DNA from: Pelobates cultripes | Lineage: Eukaryota > Chordata > Amphibia > Anura > Pelobatidae | Direction of reading: 5' to 3' | Assembly (NCBI GenBank): GCA_933207985.1 | Contig: OW240912.1 | Span: forward strand, 235,586,829 to 235,650,828 | DNA length: 64,000 nucleotides | In this document: one piece after another, positions 21,690 to 32,694 of the stretch | Position numbering within the stretch: position 1 is the first letter of the stretch | Layout: the number at the start of each line of letters is the position of its first letter | The notes under the pieces: model-generated | Database searches by the model: none | Told to the model about the DNA's origin: nothing | What the model saw: only the letters and a program-made list of their open reading frames with translations | Made by a program: the position numbers and the translations under genes

Positions 21690-23079
21690 TAGACATGTGC
21701 AATTCGTTTCGGTCTGAATATGAATTCGGACGAATTTCGGGCAATTCGGACATTTGGGTACTTCCGAATGTCCGAATTGCCTAGGTCCCGAAGTTCCGAA
21801 ATTACCGAATTTCCGAAGTGCTGGAGTTCCCAAGTGTCAAAGTCCCGAAGCACAGTATTGTCTAAGTACTAATATACTTACCCAGTGAAAGAAGAAGAAT
21901 ATTACATTGTATACAATTTTAAATAAAACGTATACAAACAAAGCCAGGATTCAGCTGTAAGCATTTGCAACACTTACAACAATCAAGTAACATACATTCA
22001 TATAAAATGTAAGTTACTTAGCCTGTCAATGTAATGACAGGAATGAATAAGTAGATAACTCCCTAATTCCCACGGTATTAGGGAGCTATCTACTAAAAGG
22101 CTGAAAGACCTAAATTGGTCTTTCAGCTAAATTTACTAATATTAGTGGATTAAGTAACCAATCAGAGAGTTATGAGTCAAATGACACAGCGTGGGAAAAT
22201 TCCAAAGAACTAGATTTCAAACCAACCAATCAGAGTGCAGTGACAGGTAAATGTAGAGACTTACCTGTCAGCCCCATCATTTACCTGTCAGAGCACTCTG
22301 ATTGGATGGCTTAAACCCACCAATAAGAGTGCTCTGAGCCTAATTGCATTGCGGGGCAAGGCTTTATAAGCCTTCGCCCGCCCTGCAGAGCTCAGTCTGC
22401 GCGGAGCCCTCCTCGGGTGAAGATGGATTATTTTTTCTTGCGCTCGTTTTTTTTTTTTTAAATTGCGTTGGTTATTATGGTTTTTTTATTTGGCCTTTTT
22501 TGGGGCTGAAAAAATAAGATTTTTGAATAAAGAAAACATTGAAAGGTAAGTTTTATTTTTTTTTTACAGGTACTTAGTTAAAGGTCCCCCCCACATTATT
22601 TTTAGGGTGAGGGGGGTAGGTAGGGGGGATAATTTCTTTTTTTGGGAGGTAGGGGGTGACTAGGGGTTTGGGGACCCCTAGTCACCTGGGGGGGAACATT
22701 TTTTTTTAGGGCCCACACCTGCTGCTCAGGGGTGGGGGCCGGGGGGGAGGACAATAGGTCCCCCCCTTATTAGTATTTAGGGCCTCCACCCACCGCTCAG
22801 GAGTGGGGGCCAGGGGGGAGGACCTTAGGCCCCCCTTTTTAGTATATAGGGCCGCCACTCAGGGGTCAATTTAGGTCTTTCAGCCTTTTGGTAGATAACT
22901 CCCTAATACAGTGGGAATTAGGAAGTTATCTACTAAGCGGCTGCAATAGAAGTCCTGAAATACCGAAGTTCCGAAGTGTTGAAGTGCCGAATTTCCGAAG
23001 TGCCGAAGTTCCGAATTGCGAAAATCACGAATTTTGGAATGCGGAACCGAACCGAAAATTTTCCCCATGCACATGCCTA
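21690..23079. mobile_element. Non-autonomous hAT element with 8-bp TSD
   Basis: GTAATATC is duplicated at 21682-21689 and 23080-23087. The terminal repeats are TAGACATGTGCA (left) and TAGGCATGTGCA (right, other strand). Both ends carry degenerate short repeats around CCGAATTTCCGAAGT. The middle has G-rich and C-rich tracts with the near-duplicated phrase around GGGTGGGGGCC (about 22730 and 22805). No transposase was found. Confidence 0.8.
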
Positions 23080-23087
23080 GTAATATC

Positions 23088-24000
23088 ACTATATTTTTTA
23101 TCTTTGTTCTTTTATATATACTGCCGTCTACAAGCCTGTGAGACCCCGTGGTGGGGTGTGGCTAATCTTGAGCCACCATACCTGGTTGCAGGTCCTCTGC
23201 ACAGAAGCACTTTAACTAATAGAAGACACCATATATCGCTAGGCGGGGATTGTACCGCCGATGCACATCGAAATAGAGCTGTCCTAGCTCTTAAATCTGT
23301 AGGTGCATTTTCACTTATTTGGCCACTGTATGTAGTAAATACTACACTATATTCTGCTGTATCTTTCTGTCTCCACACAATACCTCTGAGAACATATCTA
23401 CCTCAGAAACATATCAAGACACACTGCTCCCTCTTCTTATTCTACAAATCTTTTATTGGACCGAAACAGAGACTCTGGTTTGGGTGTTTGCGCTGCCTAC
23501 CCTTTTTTAACTGTACTCACTAAAAACCCAGTTTTTAATTATTTAAACTTATTAAGCTGAAAAAATGTATATTCAAAAGTGTCACCGTAAAAAAGAAGCA
23601 ACAAATAAGAAAAAAAACATACTCTCCATAAATTAGATGGAACACTGTCAGCGACACTTTGATAAATCTGTCCAGAAGTGTCACTGGAAATGTTTTTTTT
23701 AAATGCTGGCAACTATGCACTAGCAACACCCACAATGGACAGTTGTACCTAAAAATATGGGATGGGAACACCCAAAGAACGGTGCATTTCATCAGGTTTA
23801 TGGACAGCCTGCACTGCTGAAGTTTTCTGGTTACCCCCAGAGCCAGAACTCGGACTTGTCTTGATGAATAATGACAGGATGCAATCCAGACTACATCCAG
23901 TCTAATTGTGTAGCTGGAAAGCACAATCCAGACACCGGTACATTCTAAGAACGATGCCTGGGTTCTAGATTGGGTTCTCAGCCCGGAATGCATGAATTCC
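23088..24000. other. Unassigned 5' flank of ankfy1
   Basis: A block at about 23110-23530 contains GGCGGGGATTGTACC, related to the GGGGAT boxes in the Penelope-like repeats, but is too divergent to assign. Nothing else was recognised. Confidence 0.35.
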
Positions 24001-24009
24001 AGTGACGCT

Positions 24010-24188
24010 AACTATACTCTAACCACTAGGTAGCGCTGCGAACGCTTTCTGTTCTTTGCAGGGATGTCTCCCAGGTGCGGAATGGGTTAACAGTCCAAGC
24101 CTGACCCTCCCGCCGCCATCCGCACACCCCATCTATGTGACGTCGTGAGCCCACGCCTCTCTCGCGATATCAGCCGGGCGGAACCATC
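24010..24188 (+). promoter_or_regulatory. Putative ankfy1 promoter and 5' UTR
   Basis: GC- and CpG-richer than its surroundings, with no TATA box near the start codon. It has a cAMP-response-element-like TGACGTCG (24138-24145) and TCTCGCGATA (24160-24169), one base from the TCTCGCGAGA motif of TATA-less housekeeping promoters. The transcription start cannot be placed from sequence alone. Confidence 0.55.
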
Positions 24189-24198
24189 ATGGCGGAGG
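24189..24198 (+). CDS. ankfy1: ankfy1 coding exon 1 (start codon)
   Basis: ATG GCG GAG G is followed directly by a strong donor, GTAAGA (24199-24204). The start context CATCATGG has G at +4. The exon supplies Met-Ala-Glu and the first base of codon 4. Joined to the acceptor at 46439-46440, codon 4 becomes GAG and the N-terminus reads MAEEEVGKLQK, as expected for vertebrate ANKFY1. It is assigned by phase, motif and promoter context rather than length. The gene encodes rabankyrin-5, a Rab5 effector with coiled coil, BTB, ankyrin repeats and FYVE finger, acting on early endosomes and macropinosomes. Intron 1 is 22,242 bp. Confidence 0.8.
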
Positions 24199-24365
24199 GT
24201 AAGACTTCGGGCCTGCGGGCCATCCCTGGGGAACCGTCGCTGAGAAAAATAGTGATGGTCAGCCAGAGTGTGCGACTTAATCCATAAACTGACTGACAGC
24301 ATGAGCGGGGAGGGGGGTACATAGTGTGACATGCAAACAATAAACTGTACATTGTGTAACAGGAC

Positions 24366-24371
24366 ATTGTT

Positions 24372-24417
<46 letters not shown>

Positions 24418-26420
24418 CAGGGGCTTGTATGCTGTGTGTATGACAGGGGCTTGTATGCTAACTGTGTGTGTGACAGGACATTGTGTACTAACTGTGTTTG
24501 TGACAGGGGATTGTATGCTGTGTGTGTGTGTGTGTGTGTGACAGGGCATTGTATGTTAACTGTGTGTGTGTGTGAGAGACAGGACATTGTATGTTAAGTG
24601 TGTGTGTGAGAGACAGGACATTGTATGTTAAGTGTGTGTGTGAGAGACAGGACATTGTATGTTAACTGTGTGTGTGAGAGACAGGACATTGTATGTTAAC
24701 TGTGTGTGTGTGAGACAGGACATTGTATGTTAACTGTGTGTGTGTGAGACAGGACATTGTATGTTAACTGTGTGTGTGTGTGTGTGTGTGTGACAGGACA
24801 TTGTATGCTAACTGTGTGTGACAGGACATTGTATGCTAACTGTGTGTGACAGGACATTGTATGCTAACTGTGTGTGTGACAAGACATTGTATGCTGTGTG
24901 TGTGACAAGACATTGTATGCTGTGTGTGTGACAAGACATTGTATGCTGTGTGTGTGACAGGACATTGTATGCTGTGTGTGTGACAGGACATTGTATGCTA
25001 ACTTTGTGTGTGACAGGACATTGTATGTTAACTGTGTGTGTGTGTGACAGGACATTGTATGTTAACTGTGTGTGTGTGTGACAGGACATTGTATGCTAAC
25101 TGTGTGTGACAGGACATTGTATGCTAAATGTGTGTGACAGGACATTGTATGCTAACTGTGTGTGTGACAAGACATTGTATGCTGTGTGTGTGACAGGACA
25201 TTGTATGCTAACTGTGTGTGTGACAGGGCATTGTATGTTAACTGTGTGTGTGTCAGGGCATTGTATGTTAACTGTGTGTGTGTCAGGGCATTGTATGTTA
25301 ACTGTGTGTGTGTCAGGGCATTGTATGTTAACTGTGTGTGTGACAGGACATTGTATGCTGTGTGTGTGTGACAGGACATTGTATGCTAACTATGTGTGTG
25401 TGTGACAGGACATTGTATGCTAACTGTGTGTGTGTGTGACAGTACATTGTATGCTAACTGTGTGTGTGACAGGACATTGTATGCTAACTGTGTGTGTGAC
25501 AGGACATTGTATGCTAACTGTGTGTGTGACAGGACATTGTATACTAACTGTGTGTGTGTGACAAGACATTGTATGCTGTGTGTGTGACAGGACATTGTAT
25601 GCTAACTGTGTGTGTGACAGGGCATTGTATGTTAACTGTGTGTGTGTGTGTGTGTGTGAGACAGGGCATTGTAGGTTAGCTGTATGTGTGACGGCATTTT
25701 GTGTGTGACAGGACATTGTATGATAACTGTGTGTGTGTGTGACAGGACATTGTATGCTAACTGTGTGTGTGACAGGACATTGTATGCTAACTGTGTGTGA
25801 CAAGACATTGTATGCTGTGTGTGTGACAGGACATTGTATGCTTACTGTGTGTGTGACAGGGCATTGTATGCTAACTGTGTGTGTGTGACAGGGCATTGTA
25901 TGCTAACTGTGTGTGTGTGACAGGACATTGTATGCTAACTGTGTGTGTGTGAGACAGGACATTGTATGCTAACTGTGTGTGTGTGTGACAGGACATTGTA
26001 TGCTGTGTGTGTGTGTGTGTGTGTGACTGGACATTGTATGCTAACTGTGTGTGTGTGTGACTGGACATTGTATGCTAACTGTGTGTGTGTGTGACTGGAC
26101 ATTGTATGCTAACTGTGTGTGTGTGTGACTGGACATTGTATGCTAACTGTGTGTGTGTGAGAGACAGGACATTGTATGCTAACTGTGTGTGTGACAGGAC
26201 ATTGTATGCTAACTGTGTGTGTGACAGGACATTGTATGTTAACTGTGTGTGTGACAGGGCATTGTATGTTAACTGTGTGTGTGTCAGGACATTGTATGTT
26301 AACTGTGTGTGTGTGTGTGACAGGACATTGTAGGTTACGTATGTGGGACAGGGCATTGTAGGTTAGCTGTATGTGTGATGGCATTTTGTGTGTGACAGGG
26401 CATTGTATTTCTCAGAATGT
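24366..26420. repeat. GT-rich minisatellite in ankfy1 intron 1
   Basis: A 2-kb array of variant units of about 27-35 bp (consensus ACAGGACATTGTATGCTAAC plus a variable GT run), roughly 65 units by length. Length variation is mostly in the GT run. Internal sub-blocks are more alike than distant ones (for example four consecutive TCAGGGCATTG units at about 25250-25330), showing local expansion. Many frames are open on both strands because units lack stops. None is a gene. It starts 167 bp after exon 1. Confidence 0.95.
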
Positions 26421-26928
26421 GATACACATGCTAGTTACTAGACCGGGCATGTAATTCACATTTTACTTTTCAGGCTGGAGATGAGATGCACTTATTAGAT
26501 ACCGGGCTGGTGATGAGCATGTTGCTTCCTAGGTTAGGTTTTTGGCTGAAATGTAACATTATTGAAGTTAAATTTTATATTGATGCTTCCTGTTGCACTA
26601 TTCATGGTTTGTTTTGTTTTTTTACCATTTCATTACCAATATGCATACAGGTAATTGGCTTAGTTGTGCATGCCAAATATCATATACACACACACATATT
26701 CACATGCGTGCCAACTCTGGACTAATCCAGCTGATAAATGTTTTTCTTACATGTAGATAGGGTCAGTCCTACTGTAATATACCTGACATCCACTGATGTT
26801 TCCACCAGCATTAAATAGGAGCCTACATAGTTCAATATATGCAGCATTTCTGAATAGCATTCAGTGGAAAGGGTTATGGGTATGTTTAGACATATGTGCT
26901 GAATGCAGCAGCAACAATGTGCCATGTC
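26421..26928. other. ankfy1 intron 1, unassigned
   Basis: No recognisable element between the minisatellite and the L2 tail. Confidence 0.4.
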
Positions 26929-26978
<50 letters not shown>

Positions 26979-27015
26979 TTATAGAGCGCTGTTAAATTCC
27001 GCAGCGCTGTCTTTT
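26929..27015 (-). mobile_element. L2-like LINE 3' tail with TTA repeat
   Basis: Read on the minus strand, CAGCGCTGCGGAATTTAAC leads into a run of TAA/ATA triplets. This is the 3' tail of frog L2-like LINEs; the triplet run has expanded to a microsatellite (about 26931-26975). Confidence 0.65.
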
Positions 27016-27591
27016 AAATAACAGATGTCTGGTATAGGACATTGCTGCCAGCAGTGCACCTCCACATTTTGTCAAGAGTTCTGAGCTTACTATTGTTTAG
27101 TCTGTGAATATTTGGCATCTGTTGCCAGCATGATATATAGATCTCTCTCAGGAAATGTGTTCTCATGTCTATAGGTACAGCACTGAACTAGTAAGATAGG
27201 AAGCAGGAATAGTATAGGGCCTTTGCTAGCCAAGGGTCACTCCAGACCCCAAAATAACTTTAGTTTGAGGAAAAGCTTTATGTGTAAAAAGTGTGTCCTC
27301 TTCATCATCATTATCATTTTGCAAAAAGTGCAGATTTTAATAGAAATTGACTCTTATAAATTAACCTGGTTACATCCCCTTGGCTTTCAAGCAGACAACA
27401 AGTAATGTTGCTTTCTGGTTTGGTTAGCTCAATGCAACTGACCCCAAGAGGCAACAATTGCCCAGAGCACCTGACTTACAAAGACTTCTCATTGAGTTTT
27501 TTTATGGGAAGTCTGTGATTGGACAGCCACAGAAAGTGTGGGCAGGGTTAGAAGGGGAGAGCTTGCAAAGGGAGCAGACGAGATCTGCAGT
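27016..27591. other. ankfy1 intron 1, unassigned
   Basis: No recognisable coding or repeat feature. Confidence 0.35.
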
Positions 27592-27599
27592 CTTTGCAA

Positions 27600-27905
27600 T
27601 AGGGATTTATAATGATTTTATTTAAAAAAAAAAAAAAAAAAATTTGAGCCGATAATCTGTGAACTTTCAGGCCGATAGCCGAAAACTTACCTATATTCTG
27701 TACATTTACCATTTTGAAAAAACAAACTATTTCTGAAGTAAATGCACAAATTATACATGCCATATGTAATGGATGCAGTATGTTTAGACTGGGGAGCTGT
27801 GTGTGTGTGTATGCAGTGTATATAATGAATGCAGAGTGTGTTTGTGTAGTGTGTGTGTATATAGTGAATGCAGTGAGTGTTTGTGTAGTGTGTGTGTATA
27901 GCGAA

Positions 27906-27987
<82 letters not shown>

Positions 27988-28436
27988 ATAAACAGAGTGT
28001 GTGTTTCTGTAGGTATGTAATTTGGAGGAGGGGGAGGCATTTTTTATTTAAATTTAAAAAAAAAAAAAATATTTTGTTTTAAATTGTCCCCCCCTCCCTG
28101 CTCCTTACTTGGCCAGGAAGGGGTGATATGGCATTCCCTGGTAGTCCGGTGGCATGGACTGTGCAGTGGGGGCCCAGCAAGCTCTTACTTACCTTCCCAG
28201 CAGCTCTCTTCAGCTCCCCTGTGTAAATCTCGTGGCCAGCGTGCTGTGCAGAGCGTTGCCATGGCAACCCGTGGCAACACTCGCAAGAGTTTCACAGGGG
28301 AGGTGCTGGGAAGGTAAGTAAAGAGCTTGCTGCGGGCCTGGTATGTACTATCTGCAATATCGTTATTTCTATAGGCCGATGCCGATATTGCCGAAAATAC
28401 CAGATACCAGCCAGACCGATAATCGGTCGATTCCTA
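27600..28436. mobile_element. GT-carrying hAT MITE, copy 1
   Basis: Flanked by CTTTGCAA (27592-27599) and CTTTACAA (28437-28444), an 8-bp TSD with one mismatch. The ends are TAGGGATTTATAATG and CGGTCGATTCCTA. Inside is a block around GAACTTTCAGGCCGAT, a GT-rich tract (about 27800-27945) running into (TA)n, and a GC-rich block around CTTCCCAGCAGCTC. The same order occurs at 36427-38373 and, inverted and truncated, at 42621. Confidence 0.75.
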
Positions 28437-28444
28437 CTTTACAA

Positions 28445-29011
28445 GCTGTTTTTAGCTATAACACCTATATTAAAAAAATCAATAAAAAAAAAAAAATCAT
28501 AAAATGCATGCAAGTTTTCATTTGGGGTATATCTAATAAACATGTATTTTTTATTTATTTTGTATTTGGGCAGTGGAGTGTCCCCTTAAAGGATTGCGAG
28601 AGAGCGAATGTAAATAAAATAAAAGTTCTCTGTTCACAGCCTCAGTTTTGCTCAGAGAAGGGTTTTCTCTAACCTGTAGTTATTTTTTAAGCTTCCAACT
28701 GTTATTATTTTACACTGCAGAGAACTTTACAAATAGCCTGCAAGTATTCCTGTGTCAAGTCTTGCTACACACTTTTCATTTATGCTGTTTGTAGTTTGAA
28801 AGCATAGTCAGAATGTCTCTTAAATATTAATTTGGTCATGTTTACTACCTTAATCATTTGCTACAACTAAAGTTGCACAGATCAGCAGACATTGTCAAAC
28901 TTTGTGCAATTCCTTTCTGCTTCATTATGCATATTAAGTGCTACTAACTCTTTAGCATGTCTTTTCAATATATATTGCCCAGTACCAAAACCAAAAGCAG
29001 GCAAAATACTC
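28445..29011. other. ankfy1 intron 1, unassigned
   Basis: A-rich and AT-rich sequence without recognisable features. Confidence 0.35.
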
Positions 29012-29369
29012 TTAAAGGAACACTATAGAGTCAGGAACACAAACATGTATTCCTGATCCTATAGTGTTAAACCACCATCTAACCCCCCCCTCCGACCCAC
29101 ATTTGCCCCCTAAATATAGTGTAATCTTACTTAAAGTCTGCAGCTGCTGGCTCTGCCCCTGATCTGCCTGCTTAGTGACCCAGTAAGCACCTATAGCAGC
29201 CAGCCATCTGAGGAATGGCCAGTGCAGGTATCCCTAGGCTGTAATGTAAACGCTTAATTTTCTCTGGGGAAAAAAGTGTTTACTGCAAAAAGCCTGATGG
29301 GTATGATTATACTCACCAGAACAAATATAATAACCTGTAGTTGTTCTGGTGAATATAGTGTCCCTTTAA
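29012..29369. mobile_element. TTAA-flanked MITE, family B (intact copy)
   Basis: TTAA at 29012 and 29366. The left end is AAGGAACACTATAGAGTCAG and the right end is GAATATAGTGTCCCTT. It has a self-complementary left segment (GTCAGGAACAC...GTATTCCTGA). It is the reference for the interrupted copy at 18541. Confidence 0.75.
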
Positions 29370-29711
29370 ATTGTATTTGTGCACTGTAGTGTTGGTTACC
29401 ATTAACTTCATTGTGCTTAGGTTTCCAATGTTTTTTTTTTGTGTGTGAACAAACATACTATTATATTTTACCTTTTAAGTCTCTGTAGAGCCAATCCAGA
29501 AGTGAATTTGCATCTGGTTAATATGCATCTTAATAATAAATATCTCTGGTTATTGTTGCCAGTTTTGTGATGGTAGATTAATGATTCTGCAGCAGATATT
29601 CATTGTATTTGATGCACAGGCAACCAAAGAATTAAATGGTAGAAGTACAGCTGTTCCTTGATTTTAACAGCTGTCAAAGATAGCAATCGTAATGTAGATG
29701 GACGAACATCT

Positions 29712-30620
29712 CCTTTTTAATTTTAATATCTTTATTTTTGCATTGACATAGACTGAGACACTGCGATCTTAGAAGGCTTTCTCAGAAGCCTTAGTTCGGT
29801 AGATGCATCATTGTGAAAATGTTACAGAACAGAAAATTGGCTCTGCGATACCATTGCATTCCTCATATTCTTCCCAGAGCTCCCATACCTTGTTAAAAGT
29901 TGTGGTGGTGTTACAGACTTGTGCTGTTAGCTTACCCATGAGATAGTTGTCCCTTATCTTTGCTATTACTATGGACATCTGTTGCAACTTGGGGTTTGCG
30001 CATTTTTGTGTCGGTGCCCTTTGTGCTGCCTGATCGTGTTTAGTAATTTTTGTTCATGTCTATTGAGGCCATCGGTGGGTCTGGAGAGAAGGCACACCCA
30101 AGGGCCGGCTCCAGTCGCTGTTGGAGAACGGGAGAGCTAAAGTCTACCACCTGTTCCTAATATTCCCTTACTTTTTGGCATGGACACCACATGTGTATAT
30201 TGCTTTCCATATCACCCTAAAGGTGCCAGCAGGTATCAGTGGAACGCAACTTCATATGGCATTGTTTAACCGGCGTCGTGTACCACCTAAATAACGTTTT
30301 GTAGCATTGTTCTTTTAATGTTGCCACCTGGATACTTTGGTACATGCCTCCCAGATATCCTGCCAGTCCTTTCCCTCAAGTACCTCCCCCAGGTCGTCCT
30401 CCCATTGATATGTGTATCAGAGAGTTCCCTATTTACATGACTCTGAGTTTATATGTTGGTAAAGTAGTGTAACTGATTTAGTCTGGGTTATTTCCTCGAG
30501 ACAAAGTTTCTCAAAGAAAGTTAATTGTCGTTTTGCTTGGATCTCTTTGGTACGTTCAAAGTCCCTAAGCTGTAGATAGCGAATGTAATCTCTCGTCTGT
30601 AGTTGAGCCTGGGTTTGCAA
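29712..30620 (-). pseudogene. L1-like LINE, 3' part of ORF2 and tail
   Basis: The minus-strand 3' end (A-rich, AAAAATAAAGATATT-like) lies at 29712-29740. Fragments such as RDYIRYLQLRDFERTKEI correspond to the C-terminal region of L1 ORF2p, where the family has an LQLRHF-like motif. Stops interrupt the frame. It continues at 31700 after a roughly 1.1-kb insertion. Confidence 0.6.
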
Positions 30621-30930
30621 GTGGTCGTAGGTGACTGTCTCTATTTACAAAAAGGTGTATGTATCTTTGGAGCCCTGTTGCCTCTATCCCTCGCCCTCAT
30701 CCCCGGCAAGAATAGTCTATTTCTGAGGACAGGCGTCATCGGGGAAGGGTCATGCCCCAGGGTATATTTTTGTCTTTTACCATTTTGAGAAAACCCCAAA
30801 GGTGAAAACGCGTAAATGGTTTTAATAAGTGTATTTTTAATCAATAAAAGTTTTTTTGGTTACCTTTTATACTAGGACCAATTGCAAACTTATTTTTATT
30901 GTATTTTATACACTTTCATTTACTCCTGGC

Positions 30931-30969
<39 letters not shown>

Positions 30970-31700
30970 ATATCATCCCATACTATTTTATAGTTTTATC
31001 CATCCCATTTTCATTTTTATTTTATTTTAATTTTAAAAAAATTGAAAGCATATTCCGTCCAAAGAAATCCTTAGGTGGGGATAATTCCACCAGAGCTGTG
31101 GCAATAGAGCAGTACCTGTCTGCTCTATTCTTGTAAGTATAACTTACTTAAAGTTAAATATTACTTTGTTGTTCATACTGAGAGCACTATTTGCCGTTTT
31201 ATATATACTCCGTGGATACCTATTATCCGATACCGGAAAGGCGGACCTACCTTCCAAGGAATTAACACACATCTGAAGTAGATCCTAGCCGACACCACAG
31301 GAACTCCGAGCCGGATAAAAGGACCATCCAAGTATATCCGTTAGTGGGGATTAAACCACTTAGTGTCTCTTCTCCCAGAGCTGGCACAAGCTCCACAAAA
31401 TGTGAGTGAAATATATTTCCTTTGAATATATACAACATCAGGATATACAATATTTCACCATTGGTAGCTTTTTCTTTTTGTCTTTTTGTCTTTTATCTTC
31501 ACATATATGGACTATCTACTATACGGACGGAGCCATACTTGAGGATTATTATCGTGGTACTGCATACCAGTGAGACTGTTTTCATTTATACTTTTTACAA
31601 ATCCGGATGAACTTTATTTGACTTTATTATCACTGTTTATTTTATCATAATACGATTTTATTCACTTATTCACTTTTTTGTCTCCTCACTCAAGCGCAGC
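30621..31700 (+). mobile_element. Penelope-like UTR sequence inserted in L1 ORF2
   Basis: Shares TTACAAAAAGGTGTATGTAT (about 30643), the hammerhead-like hairpin (30779-30820), AATAAAAGTTTTTTTGGT (about 30842), an (AT)n tract and GGTGGGGATAATTCCACC (about 31074) with the repeats at 12.6 and 62.1 kb. A second GGGGAT box lies at about 31342. The borders are approximate; no TSD was identified. Confidence 0.5.
30779..30820 (+). ncRNA. Hammerhead-like hairpin, copy 3
   Basis: Stem I ACCATTT (30779-30785) pairs exactly with AAATGGT (30814-30820). Between them are a TTGAGAA-like core, stem II ACC...GGT, GAAA and the palindrome ACGCGT. The stem I sequence differs completely from copy 1 but remains fully paired. 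Confidence 0.5.
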
Positions 31701-32660
31701 CCTTGACCCCCTTTTTTTCTTATATTTTTGTTTTACCTGGTCCCATATTTGTATGGAATTGAGAACCGCTGGGCATGTAGTTCTTAGTATTGCCTTGTGG
31801 GCTTTAGGTACCCACAAGTAAAATTGAGGTAAGTCCACCCCTGTCAGTAGGGATTCTATATTTACCAATCTCCTGTGTTCTGGGTGTGAGTGCCAGTGTA
31901 TGATTTGGGTTAGTTGTGCCGCCAGGTAATAATGGTATAGATGGGGGAGACCTAGTCCTCCCCTGGACTTGGGACGTTGTAGTAGGCTATGGGCAAGTCT
32001 GGGTTGTTTTTTGAACGGGTCAATTGCTTTTTGCATGTTTGTTAAGTCCCCTCTGGTGACTCGTACGGGCAGTGATTGTAACATGAATAAGATTATTGGC
32101 AGTATGTTAATTTTGACTGAATGAAGGCATCCTATCCATGAGATAGGTTTCTCTGTCCACTTCTTCAAGTCTCCTATGAGTGTGTAAAAGAGTGGAGTAC
32201 AATTTTGCCTGAATAGGGAAGCGGGGTCAGCTGCTGGGTTTATTCCTAGGAATTTAAATTAGTCTGCCGCTATTCTAAAGTGGTATGTCTGTCTGATGGT
32301 GGCTGTGTCCGGGACCGACAGGGGGAAATGCGTCGCTATGGATTTTGATAGATTGACTTTATATCCGGAGAGGTTTCCCTAGTGGTTTAGCAGGATCTCA
32401 ACTTTGAGCATGCTGAGTATCGGATCTTTGAGAGTCAGTAGGACATCATCTGCATATGCCGATACTTTAAATTGGTGGTGTGCTATTTCCACCTCTCATA
32501 TTAATGGCATGGAACAGTGGTTCTAAGGTGAGTGCGAACAGTAGCGGCGAGACCGGGAACCCCTGCCTTGTACCATTGCTCAGAGGATGGGGGATGCTGT
32601 GATGAGTGTTTGTGCTCTCAGGATATCTCCTATCTTTTTTTCTATGTTGTGAAGCCAGGT
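31700..32660 (-). pseudogene. L1-like LINE ORF2 remnant (RT 3' part)
   Basis: Minus-strand 31686-32168 encodes KKWTEKPISWIGCLHSVKIN and LPIILFMLQSLPVRV, then SRGGLGLPHLYHYYLAAQL, a region characteristic of L1 ORF2p downstream of the RT palm. Further upstream (about 32480-32580) a GTRQGFPVSPLLFALTLEPL-like RT block survives in another frame. Frameshifts and stops are frequent. Together with 29712-30620 it is one 5'-truncated LINE copy. Confidence 0.75.
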
Positions 32661-32694
32661 ATTATGTACTAGAGCAGTGGTTCCCAACCTTTTT

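Noticed and set aside
22888..23523. 211-aa plus-strand frame
   Set aside because: It crosses the end of a hAT element with CCGAA repeats into unrelated sequence; no protein similarity.
24331..26384. Many overlapping open frames on both strands, up to 166 aa, rich in Cys/Val or His/Thr
   Set aside because: They are translations of the GT-rich minisatellite, open only because the unit lacks stops.
24366..26420. CRISPR-like array of regularly spaced repeats
   Set aside because: There are no unique spacers; units are tandem variants with variable GT runs in a vertebrate intron.
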